Part shown: piece by piece, positions 33,982 to 41,722 of the stretch
How the letters are laid out: each line of letters starts with the position of its first letter
Position numbering within the stretch: position 1 is the stretch's first letter
DNA from: Gemmatimonadota bacterium
GTDB lineage: Bacteria; Gemmatimonadota; Gemmatimonadetes; Gemmatimonadales; GWC2-71-9
Direction: 5' to 3'
DNA: 64,000 nucleotides
Assembly: GCA_040388535.1 (NCBI GenBank)
Contig: JAZKBR010000002.1
Location: 582,485 to 646,484 of the forward strand
Made by a program: the position numbers and the translations under genes
The notes under the pieces: model-generated
Told to the model about the DNA's origin: nothing
What the model saw: the letters and a program-made list of their open reading frames with translations, nothing else
The model's database searches: none

Positions 33982-34496
33982 AACGGATCGCAGCATTCCT
34001 GATCGCGATCTCGGCGTGTCGCGCAGCCCCGGTAGCGACGCCGACCTCTGCGCTCACGCCGGCGCACAGCGCCGCGATTGCCGACAGCGTCTCCGCCACT
34101 CTCGGCGAGTATCGCGCCGCGTTTGCCGCGCGCGACATCGATGCCACGATGCGCTTCTATGCCGACGACCCGCGCTTTCGCTGGGTCGAGGACGGCGAAC
34201 TGCGCTACTCCTCGAAGGCCGAGGTTGCCGCGGCGCTCCGCGCCTTCGTGCCGTCGCTCAAGGCGATCGAGCTGTCGTATTACGACCCGGTCGTGACGCC
34301 GCTCGCTCCCGGGGTGGCCGTCGTGGCCACCCGCTTCGCGCAGAAGATCACCGACAGCGCCGGAGTCATGCGGGGCTTTGCCGGGGCGATGTCGATGACG
34401 CTGATCCATGGCGACTCGGGGTGGCGCTTCCTGGTGGGCCACACCTCGTCCCTGGTGCCGCGCCCGCCGACGGCAACGAAACAGGGGGCGGGGTAG
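33978..34496 (+). CDS. NTF2/SnoaL-like lipoprotein
   Basis: 172 residues from ATG 33978 (overlapping the previous stop as ATGA). A lipobox-like [10 protein letters not shown] ends the signal. The mature part resembles an NTF2/SnoaL fold: [21 protein letters not shown], then ATRFAQKIT and a hydrophobic strand series. Such proteins bind or hydrolyse small molecules; function unknown. Coupled translation with the preceding secreted protein is likely. Confidence 0.75.
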   Translation: MKRIAAFLIAISACRAAPVATPTSALTPAHSAAIADSVSATLGEYRAAFAARDIDATMRFYADDPRFRWVEDGELRYSSKAEVAAALRAFVPSLKAIELSYYDPVVTPLAPGVAVVATRFAQKITDSAGVMRGFAGAMSMTLIHGDSGWRFLVGHTSSLVPRPPTATKQGAG

Positions 34497-34527
34497 TCCC
34501 TGCGCGACGGATCGGCTAGCGTTCAGC

Positions 34528-35109
34528 ATGGCTGATACTGAAAAGACGACCCCGACCGTTGCGCCCGATCCTATCGGCCAGCGGATGTTCAAGGCCCGCA
34601 CGATCATCATCTCGGGCGAAATCACCCAGGAACTCTCCGAGAAGGTGACGGCGCAGCTGCTCGCGATGTCGGCCGAGTCAGCGACCGCCCCGATCACCAT
34701 CTACATCAATTCGCAGGGTGGTCACGTCGAGGCCGGCGATACCATCCACGACATGATTCGCTACGTCCTGCCCAAGGTCCGCATCGTCGGAACCGGGTGG
34801 GTGGCCAGCGCTGGCGCGCTGATCTACGTGTCGGTGCCGCGCGAAGATCGTTTCTGCCTGCCGAATACCCGCTTCCTGCTGCACCAGCCGGCCGGCGGGA
34901 TGGGGGGCACGGCGTCGGATATTGCGATCGAGGCGCGCGAAATCGTGAAGATGCGGGAACGGCTCAACGAGATCTTCGCCCGGGAAACCGGCCAGAGTGT
35001 GGCGCGGATCGTTGACGACACCCATCGGAACTTCTGGCTCGGCGCCGAAGAGGCCAAGGCCTACGGGCTCGTCGGATCGGTGATCTCGAAGCAATCGGAG
35101 CTGAAGTAG
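34528..35109 (+). CDS. clpP: ATP-dependent Clp protease proteolytic subunit ClpP
   Basis: 193-residue serine peptidase that degrades substrates unfolded by ClpX/A/C. The nucleophile is in [11 protein letters not shown] (Ser94) and the catalytic His in FLLHQPAGG (His119). The usual acidic member of the triad (Asp185 of E. coli) aligns with Asn168 in [11 protein letters not shown], giving a Ser-His-Asn arrangement. [17 protein letters not shown] is typical of ClpP. No adjacent ClpX or second clpP is visible. Start ATG 34528 has GCTAGCG upstream. Cytoplasmic. Confidence 0.9.
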   Translation: MADTEKTTPTVAPDPIGQRMFKARTIIISGEITQELSEKVTAQLLAMSAESATAPITIYINSQGGHVEAGDTIHDMIRYVLPKVRIVGTGWVASAGALIYVSVPREDRFCLPNTRFLLHQPAGGMGGTASDIAIEAREIVKMRERLNEIFARETGQSVARIVDDTHRNFWLGAEEAKAYGLVGSVISKQSELK

Positions 35110-35213
35110 GCCGGTTGCGGCGCATTCTGCGCGACGGTCTAGCGCAAAGCACGGGTTCAGGGTAATCTCACGAGTGACTTCTGGTTCCTGGCCCCCCTGC
35201 TGAGGTTCCGTCC

Positions 35214-35528
35214 GTGTTCACTTCGCGTCTTTCTGGTGTAGTTCGGGATTCCTCTGGTCGAGCGATTCGCAGCGCGGAGTTGACGCTGCTACCACTCAAC
35301 CTGCGCGCCATCTCCGGGGTCGGCGGCGAGTTCGCCTTCCTGATCCCCACGGGCGGCCGCTTCACGCTGCACGTCGCGGCGGCTGGTCACACGCCTGTCT
35401 CCCTCGAAGAGATCGATCTTCCGCGCGGCGCGGTGTTGCGTCAGGAGATGACGCTTTCGCCGCGACAGCCCGTGCCGGTCACCCGCGTCTGGCGTGACGG
35501 CATGGCGCACCGGGCCTCGGTTCGGTAG
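35214..35528 (+). CDS. Small carboxypeptidase-regulatory-like domain protein
   Basis: 104 residues from GTG 35214. Residues about 1-80 match the carboxypeptidase regulatory-like/Cna-B fold: LSGVVRDSSGRAI, then ISGVGGEFAFLIPTGG and FTLHVAAAGHTPVSL. It has no visible signal peptide, which is unusual for this mostly extracellular fold. Its stop TAG overlaps the start region of the methyltransferase in another frame. No role can be assigned. Confidence 0.6.
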   Translation: MFTSRLSGVVRDSSGRAIRSAELTLLPLNLRAISGVGGEFAFLIPTGGRFTLHVAAAGHTPVSLEEIDLPRGAVLRQEMTLSPRQPVPVTRVWRDGMAHRASVR

Positions 35529-35530
35529 TC

Positions 35531-36283
35531 GACGCGGCGTTCCCCGATCACTTTTCCGGCGTCGCCGCCGGCTACGCCGCCTTTCGTCCGCACTATCCTG
35601 AAACACTCTTCGACTGGGTCGCCCTGGCGGCCCAGCGTCGCGACGTGGTCTGGGACTGCGCCTGCGGAAGCGGTCAGGCCACAGCTGCGCTGGCCGGACG
35701 CTTCGCGCTCGTCATCGCGACCGATGCGAGTGCCGAGCAACTCACCCACGCGCCGGCCTTACCACACACCATCTGGCAGGTCGCACCCGCCGAGGCGAGC
35801 GGGCTTCCCGACGCCTCGGTTGACGTCGTGGCGATTGCCCAGGCGCTGCACTGGTTCGACCTGTCACGCTTCTGGCCCGAAGTCCGCCGCGTGGTCCGGC
35901 CCGGCGGGCTGATCGCTGCCTGGAGCTATGGGCCACAGCGTGTGGCCGAGCCCAGGGTGGATGCACTGCTGACCGACTTCTACACCAGCACAGTGGGCCC
36001 TTTCTGGCCGGCCGAGCGGCGCCACGTCGACAGCGGCTACACCACCCTCGCCTTTCCGTTTGAGCGGCTCGCGCCGCCACGGTTCGCGATGGTGCAGGAG
36101 TGGGCCCTGCCGCAGATGCTTGGTTACGTCCGTTCGTGGTCCGCAACGCAACGCTACCGGACCTCCGAAGGGCGCGATCCGGTGCTCGAGCTCGAGCCAC
36201 GACTCTCCGCGGCGTGGGGTGCCGGTACGCACGAGGTACGCTGGCCGCTCACCGTCGTCGCGGGAACCATCGGCGTCGACTGA
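35531..36283 (+). CDS. Class I SAM-dependent methyltransferase, start codon not found
   Basis: Homology begins at about 35546: PDHFSGVAAGYAAFRPHYP, a conserved methyltransferase N-terminus. Motif I is VWDCACGSGQATAALA, motif II ATDASAEQL, and LPDASVDVVAIAQALHWFD is motif III/IV. The frame is open from 35498 but contains no ATG, GTG, TTG or CTG before 35645, where GTG would remove the N-terminal helix. Coordinates are therefore approximate. Possibilities are a sequence error, a -1 shift from the preceding gene, or a non-standard start. Substrate unknown. Confidence 0.75.
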   Translation, partial: DAAFPDHFSGVAAGYAAFRPHYPETLFDWVALAAQRRDVVWDCACGSGQATAALAGRFALVIATDASAEQLTHAPALPHTIWQVAPAEASGLPDASVDVVAIAQALHWFDLSRFWPEVRRVVRPGGLIAAWSYGPQRVAEPRVDALLTDFYTSTVGPFWPAERRHVDSGYTTLAFPFERLAPPRFAMVQEWALPQMLGYVRSWSATQRYRTSEGRDPVLELEPRLSAAWGAGTHEVRWPLTVVAGTIGVD

Positions 36284-36342
36284 CGCTGGCGCCTCGGCGC
36301 CTCTCGTGGCATCGTTGTGTCTCCTCTCGCCCAGAGTCCTTC

Positions 36343-36936
36343 ATGCGCTGCCACGCCTTCGCGTTTGCATTGCTTGTGTCCGTTGCCCCTGCTGCGGTCG
36401 TGGCGCAAGCGCCAATTCCACCTGCCGATCAGCAGATCGCCGTTGCGGTGCTGCCGCTGCCGGCCGAGTTCCGCGCCGATGCCACCGTCCTCGGCTACTC
36501 GCCGGAGGGGAAGCTGGTGACGCTGCGCCCGGGGAAGGGGGCGATGACCTGTCTCGCCGACGACCCCAAGGAAGAGAAGGCCTTCCACGTCGCCTGCTAT
36601 CACAACTCGATGGAACCGTTCATGGCACGCGGCCGGGCGCTGCGCGCGAGCGGCGTGACCGGCGACAAGGTCGACAGCGTACGCTTCAAGGAAGTGAAGG
36701 CCGGCAAGATCCGGATGCCGAAGCAGGCCGCGCTCTGGTCACTTTCGGGCGATGCGTCGGTAGTGGATATGGCTGCCGGGAAGGTGACGCCCGCCGCTCG
36801 CGCGCTCTACGTGGTGTACATGCCGTATGCGACGCCTGCGACGTCGGGGATCCCGGCGGCACCAGTGCGCGGCGCCCCGTGGGTGATGTACCCGGGAACT
36901 CCCAAGGCACACATCATGTTCGTGCCATCGATGTAA
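36343..36936 (+). CDS. Secreted protein of unknown function, 197 aa
   Basis: A signal peptide (FAFALLVSVAPAAVVAQ) precedes a protein with no recognised domain. TCLADDPKEEKAFHVAC has two cysteines and is the most distinctive patch; the end is GTPKAHIMFVPSM. ATG 36343 chosen for the signal peptide. It follows the methyltransferase by 59 bp and may be co-transcribed; no function is assigned. Confidence 0.78.
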   Translation: MRCHAFAFALLVSVAPAAVVAQAPIPPADQQIAVAVLPLPAEFRADATVLGYSPEGKLVTLRPGKGAMTCLADDPKEEKAFHVACYHNSMEPFMARGRALRASGVTGDKVDSVRFKEVKAGKIRMPKQAALWSLSGDASVVDMAAGKVTPAARALYVVYMPYATPATSGIPAAPVRGAPWVMYPGTPKAHIMFVPSM

Positions 36937-36962
36937 TCGGCACGACCTGACCGGAGAGCGTG

Positions 36963-37520
36963 GTGCACCAGGATCTGGCGGCGATCGAGCAGGAGTTGCA
37001 TGCGGCGCAGGCGGACGCTCATCGGATCGCCGACGCGGTCGATGAGGTCACCTGGACCACACGTCCTGCGACGAACTCGTGGTCGATGAGTGAATGTGTG
37101 GCGCACCTCACGCTTTCGACGGAAGCGTTCCTGCCGACGTGCAACGCCGACATCGCGCGCGATGAGGTACGAGCACGGCCCGCGCCGGTGCACATGCGAC
37201 GCGACCTGATGGGGTGGGTGCTTTCGCGCACGATGGAGCCGCCGGTGCGGGGAAAGTTCCCGACGGCGGCGGGTTTCATTCCCGGTGGCAGCGCATCACG
37301 CAGCGAAACGCTGGCGGCCTTTGACGCCTCACAGGTTGCCCTGCTCGATCTGTTGCGGCGTTGTGACGGGATCGACATCACCCAGGTGCGGGTGACTTCG
37401 CCGTTCAACGCCCGGGTGAAGTATTCGCTCTTCTCGATGTTCCGGATCACCACCGCGCATCAGCGACGGCATCTCTGGCAGGCCGAGCGGGCGCGCGACC
37501 TGGTCGTCGCGGGTCGGTAG
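36963..37520 (+). CDS. DinB-family protein (first of two)
   Basis: 185 residues from GTG 36963 (GTG 36960 is adjacent). DinB four-helix fold: SWSMSECVAHL on helix 2 with a metal-ligand His, and HQRRHLWQAERA on the last helix with two more His. Family members are often thiol-dependent metalloenzymes (bacillithiol or mycothiol-related) or have unknown roles. The neighbour at 37565 is another DinB-fold protein. GGAGAG precedes the start. Confidence 0.8.
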   Translation: MHQDLAAIEQELHAAQADAHRIADAVDEVTWTTRPATNSWSMSECVAHLTLSTEAFLPTCNADIARDEVRARPAPVHMRRDLMGWVLSRTMEPPVRGKFPTAAGFIPGGSASRSETLAAFDASQVALLDLLRRCDGIDITQVRVTSPFNARVKYSLFSMFRITTAHQRRHLWQAERARDLVVAGR

Positions 37521-37564
37521 GTGATTGTGATGGTGCGGTGTTGTCCACTCTGTGAGGTTGCCTG

Positions 37565-38062
37565 ATGATCGACGCAGTCCGCCGCTGCATGTTCCGCGAA
37601 CTCGATGGTTTTGCGGCCGAACTCGATGGCTATCCCGACGATGCCGCGGTGTGGACCGACCTTCCCGGCTTCGCGAATTCCACCGGCACGCTCACGCTGC
37701 ACGTCTGCGGCGGACTGCGCCATTTCATCGGCGCCGGTATAGGTGGCAGCAGTTATGTGCGTGATCGCGATCTCGAATTCTCGAAGCGCGGAGTGTCACG
37801 AGCCGAACTGCACTTGCTGCTGGCGGTCACGCGCGACGAAATCGCGCGGGCGTTCGAACTGTTCGACCCAGCAAAGCTGTCCGAACAGTTCCCGCTCGAG
37901 ATGGGCGGCCATCGAATCCGCACCGACCTGATGCTAGTGCATCTCACCGCGCATCTTGGCTACCATCTCGGGCAGGCCGATGGACATCGGCGGGCGACGA
38001 CGGGAGAGCGGAAGAGCGTGGGGGCGATGGGCGCGACGGCGATACTAGAGACTAGAGACTAG
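37565..38062 (+). CDS. DinB-family protein (second of two)
   Basis: 165 residues from ATG 37565. The fold is suggested by TLTLHVCGGLRHFIG and the terminal HLTAHLGYHLGQADGHRR, which offers several His ligands. The last residues (ILETRD) and the stop codon come from a GAGACTA heptamer tract. It is 45 bp downstream of the first DinB gene. Confidence 0.78.
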   Translation: MIDAVRRCMFRELDGFAAELDGYPDDAAVWTDLPGFANSTGTLTLHVCGGLRHFIGAGIGGSSYVRDRDLEFSKRGVSRAELHLLLAVTRDEIARAFELFDPAKLSEQFPLEMGGHRIRTDLMLVHLTAHLGYHLGQADGHRRATTGERKSVGAMGATAILETRD

Positions 38063-38214
38063 AGACTAGAGCCGCGTCATCCTGAGCGTAGCAACCCGAA
38101 GGGTTGCGAAGTCGAGGGAGGCCGAGCTCCGCCCCCTCGCTTCGCTCAGGGTGACTGGACTCCGTCGCCCTGCTTCAGTCTCTAGTCACTAGTCACTAGT
38201 CTCTAGTCTCTCTA
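38044..38214. repeat. Nested inverted repeat with GAGACTA heptamer arms
   Basis: Left arm (38044-38072) of GAGACTA units, right arm (38177-38214) of CTCTAGT/CACTAGT units. The inner arms are CTGAGCG pieces (CCTGAGCGTAGC and CGCTTCGCTCAGGG). It lies in a 185-bp gap between the DinB gene and the Lrp-like gene. The left arm provides the DinB protein's stop codon. Confidence 0.8.
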
Positions 38215-38247
38215 AGTTGAACTTCGCTATTCATCGGAGCTTCGCGT

Positions 38248-38529
38248 ATGGTCACCGCCGTCATCCTGCTCACGGTTCAGCGCCAGCATATCAAGAGTGT
38301 CGGCGAGCGTCTCGCGGAGATGCCCGAGGTGAGCGACGTCTTTTCGGTCGCGGGGAAGTTCGATCTCGTCGCGATCGTGCGGGTGAAGGCCAACGAGGAT
38401 CTCGCCGACCTCGTGACCGAACGGATGGTGCGGCTCGAGGGGATTACCGGGACCGAGACGCTGATCGCGTTCCGGGCCTACTCGCGCAAGGATATCGAAG
38501 CGGGGTTCTCGCTCGGCGCGGAGGGGTAG
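38248..38529 (+). CDS. Stand-alone Lrp/AsnC ligand-binding domain protein
   Basis: 93 residues: a RAM (regulation of amino acid metabolism) domain alone, without a helix-turn-helix. VTAVILLTVQR begins the beta strand pattern, with MPEVSDVFSVAGKFDLVAIVRV typical of Lrp/AsnC domains. Such proteins probably bind amino acids or act as accessory subunits. It lies 7 bp upstream of the SMR exporter gene and is probably co-transcribed with it. Confidence 0.88.
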   Translation: MVTAVILLTVQRQHIKSVGERLAEMPEVSDVFSVAGKFDLVAIVRVKANEDLADLVTERMVRLEGITGTETLIAFRAYSRKDIEAGFSLGAEG

Positions 38530-38536
38530 GGCAGGA

Positions 38537-38875
38537 ATGCTGACCGAATCGCGCGCCTGGGCGTATGTCGTGGTGGCCGGCTTTCTCGAGGTCGGCTGGG
38601 CGATCGGACTCAAATACAGCGAGGGGTTCTCGAAGCCGCTGCCGAGCGCGTTGACGATTGTCGGGATGGTGATGTCGATGTGGCTGCTCGCGCAGGCACT
38701 GCGGGTGCTGCCGGCCGGCACAGGCTACGCGGTCTGGACCGGGATCGGCGCGGTGGGCACCGCGATTCTCGGCATCGCGCTGCTGGGGGAATCGCGCAGC
38801 GCGCTGCGGTTGCTCTGCATCGCGATGATCGTCGGCGGGATTCTCGGTCTCAAGCTGGTGAGTGATCGGCCCTAG
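38537..38875 (+). CDS. SMR-family exporter, Gdx/SugE type
   Basis: 112 residues with four transmembrane helices. It carries the Gdx (SugE) signature: GFLEVGWAIGLKYSEGF with the essential membrane Glu18. Gdx proteins export guanidinium in exchange for protons; other SMR proteins export quaternary ammonium compounds. The Gdx signature makes guanidinium the best guess. No guanidine riboswitch is visible upstream. It follows the Lrp-type gene. Confidence 0.88.
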   Translation: MLTESRAWAYVVVAGFLEVGWAIGLKYSEGFSKPLPSALTIVGMVMSMWLLAQALRVLPAGTGYAVWTGIGAVGTAILGIALLGESRSALRLLCIAMIVGGILGLKLVSDRP

Positions 38876-38898
38876 GGGCGGCGGGGCAGGGTTCCCGG

Positions 38899-38928
38899 TT
38901 GCCGGACCCCCCCACCGCGGGCTATAAT
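38899..38928 (+). promoter_or_regulatory. Promoter of tRNA-Phe
   Basis: TTGCCG (38899-38904), an 18-bp spacer and a perfect TATAAT (38923-38928), 12 bp before the mature tRNA 5' end. Confidence 0.75.
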
Positions 38929-38940
38929 CCCGCCCTGTCC

Positions 38941-39013
38941 GGCCAGGTAGCTCAGTTGGTAGAGCACGTGACTGAAAATCACGGTGTCGGGGGTTCAATT
39001 CCCTCTCTGGCCA
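38941..39013 (+). tRNA. tRNA-Phe(GAA)
   Basis: A 73-nt cloverleaf: acceptor arm GGCCAGG/TCTGGCC (G7-T66 wobble), D arm GCTC...GAGC, anticodon stem CGTGA/TCACG with loop CTGAAAA (anticodon GAA), T arm GGGGG-TTCAATT-CCCTC, discriminator A. CCA is not encoded. A strong terminator follows at 39016. This is the likely integration target of the adjacent island. Confidence 0.96.
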
Positions 39014-39015
39014 CT

Positions 39016-39041
39016 GGGGCCTCCCAACGTTGGGAGGCCCC
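39016..39041 (+). terminator. Terminator after tRNA-Phe
   Basis: Perfect palindrome GGGGCCTCCCAA/TTGGGAGGCCCC (12-bp stem, CG loop), then GCTCGTTTCC. Confidence 0.75.
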
Positions 39042-39059
39042 GCTCGTTTCCGGTAACGT

Positions 39060-39146
39060 GTGACTGAAAATCAACGGTGACGGGGGTGGAGCTGCGGCGA
39101 CTGCGTCGCCTCGCTCGCCTTCGGCTCAATTCCCTCTCTGGCCACT
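39060..39146 (+). pseudogene. Duplicated 3' half of tRNA-Phe, interrupted
   Basis: GTGACTGAAAATCA (39060-39073) repeats the anticodon arm and TCAATTCCCTCTCTGGCCACT (39126-39146) repeats, base for base, the T-arm/acceptor end and 2 bp downstream of the tRNA gene at 38995-39015. Between the two parts is a 40-bp insert (GGTGGAGCTGCGGCGACTGC...). The pattern is what integration at a tRNA 3' end leaves behind. Confidence 0.8.
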
Positions 39147-39157
39147 ACGAAACAGTG

Positions 39158-39188
39158 AAGGGGTCCTCGAATGAGGACCCCTTCTTTT
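39158..39188 (+). terminator. Terminator after the tRNA-Phe remnant
   Basis: AAGGGGTCCTC-GAAT-GAGGACCCCTT followed by CTTTTC: an 11-bp stem and a T-rich tail. Confidence 0.75.
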
Positions 39189-39478
39189 CATGCGGGTCGG
39201 GGGTGGAGCCGCGGGGACTGCGCTCCACGGTTTGATGTGGAGTTTACCCAATTCGCGGCCCCCCACTTCAAGCACCAACTTCCCGTTCGCGACCCAAAAA
39301 AGTCAGGGTTTTCCCTGACTTTTCTGCGTTTTCCTTGACAGGCGACGGGGGCTGCCAGCTCCTTTTTCGCGCCACACGCACCGATTCCTCAAAATCATTT
39401 GAGCCTTGGTTGATCCCCGATTGTTAGCTCGGGGCTCCGCGTGTGAGCAACCTCCACTTCTTCGTCTGAGGATTACCG
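39189..39478. other. Island left border spacer
   Basis: 290-bp stretch with no coding sequence that I can support. 39197-39225 repeats CGGGGGTGGAGCCGCGGGGACTGCG seen inside the tRNA remnant (39079-39105). A bidirectional hairpin terminator lies at 39298-39323. Lower G+C toward 39400. Confidence 0.5.
39298..39323. terminator. Bidirectional terminator
   Basis: AAAAGTCAGGG-TTTT-CCCTGACTTTT, an 11-bp stem flanked by A and T runs that suits both strands. Confidence 0.75.
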
Positions 39479-40939
39479 ATGCGAATGCGCAGTATCGGAA
39501 GGAAACTGGTGACATGGCTGGCACCGGGCGCACTAGTCGCTATTCTGGCGGCTTGCGGAGCAGATATGCCGAGTATCCCTGAGGCGGGAGGATGGGAGCT
39601 GGTCCCCCAACTCCCCGTGGCTGTGGTTGATGCCCACGGCTATTTCGCATCGATCGGGTGCAAGCCTGTTCAGGGAAAGGGTTTCAAGGGAGTTATTGCC
39701 GTAACAAGGCAAAATGGAAAAATGGCAGCTTTCGACTGCTCCTCCGCGAATCGCGATTCGGTTTCGGCTGCCGAGGAGCGATATGCAGCGGCATTACAGG
39801 CCGCCCAGCATGGCCCGAACGCCCTAATGGGCTATTACTCGTGGGTGTGGCTTTCCTACCAAGAGTGCACCACCCAAACGACACCCGCCGTTAATACGAA
39901 TAACCCATACGCTGGATACGTCCGGGTGATCTATGACGGTGTGGACTACGGCGATTATTGGGTTCCAGCCGGACCGGCTTCGACCTCTGCGGATGTCCGT
40001 GTTTGTGAGTTTGTCGACGTCTATCTAGGGACCTGGCACCCTGGCACTACCAACCCGAACGAAGAGCCCCCCCCGCCATCGGGCTCTGGCGGGACCCCCG
40101 CGGATCCGAACAATCCGAGTGGTAGGTACGTCACTGAAATTCAGGTCTCCCCTACAGGGGAGAACTACCAACTTGGAAGTGCAGCTTGGTTCACGGCGAC
40201 GCTGAAATTCAATGATGGATCTACCGAGTCCCGGAACGCGGCGGACTTCATTTGGATGAGCTTCAATACCTCCATCGCCCACACAGGAGACAAGGGCGAA
40301 TTCGTCTTCTCCGGTCAAGGAACCACGACAATCCAAGCGGCGCTCGTCGGTGGCAACGGGGTTGTTGGGACTGCGACTGTTACGGTCACCCTGGCCCCGA
40401 CAGATACGCTTTGCAAGGGCTGGTCAGCAGATCGCAGGATTACAACCTCGGCCGGGAAGGTTGATGGAATCCTAGGCAGCCAAATGATCCAAGACTCAAT
40501 GCGGGCTATGTTTACGGATTCGTATGGACCACTCAACAGCCCCAAGCCGCAGACGAGCAGGGTTGAAATCGGCGCAGTTGTATACCGCGAGACTGCCGGT
40601 GGACCCCTCAAGTTCGCCCGTCTTCCCAGCGGGCCCCTGACCGACAATTGCGGTTGGGATTTTCCAGGCATCGGATATCCGGGAGTCGTGGCGATTATTC
40701 ACACCCACCCAAACCTTGATGGTCAGCAGGTGACCTGCAATCGAACAGCGAGGGTCGATACCGCCGCAGCACTGTTGAACGGCGGTGGTTCGAGCAATGA
40801 CTGGCAGGCACAGGCGGGCTCGACTTTTCCGTGGTATACGATGGACCCGGAACATGTATTCCGGCTCGACTCCTCCAGTTCGCCGACGGCGCCAGATTAC
40901 TGGAATGTTGGTACTCTGACCTGCTTCAGCCGTCCATGA
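39479..40939 (+). CDS. Lipoprotein with Ig-like domain and C-terminal JAMM-like motif
   Basis: 486-residue exported lipoprotein: LVAILAACGAD lipobox with Cys26. The first 190 residues are unrecognised. A Pro/Gly-rich linker (about 196-213) leads to an Ig-like (Big-type) domain (about 218-305, YVTEIQVSPTGENYQLG, ending TATVTVTLAP). The last 150 residues carry HTHP at 408-411 and S-x-x-D at 438-441 (SSND), with a candidate Glu363 in RVEIGAVVYRE. This reproduces the JAMM metal pattern E-HxHP-SxxD, close to DUF4329-type domains. A metal-dependent peptidase or amidase role is inferred. The stop overlaps an ATG in the next gene's frame. G+C is visibly lower than in core genes. Confidence 0.8.
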   Translation: MRMRSIGRKLVTWLAPGALVAILAACGADMPSIPEAGGWELVPQLPVAVVDAHGYFASIGCKPVQGKGFKGVIAVTRQNGKMAAFDCSSANRDSVSAAEERYAAALQAAQHGPNALMGYYSWVWLSYQECTTQTTPAVNTNNPYAGYVRVIYDGVDYGDYWVPAGPASTSADVRVCEFVDVYLGTWHPGTTNPNEEPPPPSGSGGTPADPNNPSGRYVTEIQVSPTGENYQLGSAAWFTATLKFNDGSTESRNAADFIWMSFNTSIAHTGDKGEFVFSGQGTTTIQAALVGGNGVVGTATVTVTLAPTDTLCKGWSADRRITTSAGKVDGILGSQMIQDSMRAMFTDSYGPLNSPKPQTSRVEIGAVVYRETAGGPLKFARLPSGPLTDNCGWDFPGIGYPGVVAIIHTHPNLDGQQVTCNRTARVDTAAALLNGGGSSNDWQAQAGSTFPWYTMDPEHVFRLDSSSSPTAPDYWNVGTLTCFSRP

Positions 40940-40959
40940 CATTTTTTTCGAGGATCTCA

Positions 40960-41397
40960 ATGCAAGACACGGTGACAACACTTCGGCGTGGCCTGGTTTT
41001 CGGCGCGATCGTACTGACGATTGCCGTCGCACGAGCGACTTCCCAGAGCGGTGGCGCTTGTGGTGAAGCGACGCATCCCAAGTCGGCCGCCCTTGCCGCT
41101 TATGCCAAGCGTTTCGTTTCCCTGCCCGCATTTCAGCGGTTCCGGGATCAGTTTCATGTGCCGACTGCAGATTCGTCCTCAGTGCGGATTGAAGCAGTGG
41201 ATTCGCTATGTGTTCGGGCCAGCGCTCTAATCAGCCAGGTGCTGAACGAACCAGAATCCACGGCTCGACGGATATACCTCGTCAAGGCGGGTGAGGTCTT
41301 CTTCGCGGAGGATCCCAAAGTGAAATCCGGTGAATGGACGAAGACATACGTCATTGACTCCTCAATGACTCGGATCTTGTCGAGCGTTGGGAGGTAG
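40960..41397 (+). CDS. Small secreted protein, island paralogue 1
   Basis: 145 residues from ATG 40960, chosen for GAGG at 40950-40953; ATG 40936 overlaps the lipoprotein stop as an alternative and would couple translation. A hydrophobic signal segment (LVFGAIVLTIAVARA) is followed by a domain with VDSLCVRASALI, RRIYLVKAGEVFFAEDP and a C-terminal IDSSMTRIL. These positions correspond to shared positions in the proteins at 42813 and 43318. I do not recognise the family; the genes seem to form a local set with the JAMM-like lipoprotein. Confidence 0.75.
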   Translation: MQDTVTTLRRGLVFGAIVLTIAVARATSQSGGACGEATHPKSAALAAYAKRFVSLPAFQRFRDQFHVPTADSSSVRIEAVDSLCVRASALISQVLNEPESTARRIYLVKAGEVFFAEDPKVKSGEWTKTYVIDSSMTRILSSVGR

Positions 41398-41722
41398 GAC
41401 GAGCCAGCCGGTCCCCTCCTGCTTTTCGGCGGGGGGGGCACGGCAGGCTCCGAAGCATACTTCATCGACTTCGCGCTCGATGATCTCCTGCCCATGGCGC
41501 TACAATGGCGGCATTTTTCGGTCAAGCCTGAGAAACTATCGTATAGCTGCGAGTGAGTTGGAAAGAATTTCGATTCCGTGATTTCTCAGGTCCATCCGAG
41601 AAGGGTTTCAGGAGTCGGGGGGCGGGCGTGCCGGGGTCATCTGGTCTGCCTGCCCCCATGCACGCAGCGAGAGCTCGCGGAAAAGGAGGATGACCTCTGG
41701 TCCAGCGCGGCGCTGCCGTTCC
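41398..41722. other. Low-information gap inside the island
   Basis: About 325 bp without a supportable gene. Short open stretches exist in several frames, but none matches a family I recognise. It ends at the integrase remnant. Confidence 0.4.

Noticed and set aside
38063-38536. Guanidine riboswitch ahead of the Gdx/SugE-type exporter
   Set aside because: The gap before the upstream Lrp-type gene is filled with heptamer and REP repeats; no conserved ykkC-type core or loops were seen.
39060-39146. A second tRNA gene after tRNA-Phe
   Set aside because: Only the anticodon arm and the acceptor/T-arm end are repeated. The acceptor 5' half and D arm are missing, and a 40-bp insert breaks the T-arm. 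It is a remnant, not a functional tRNA.
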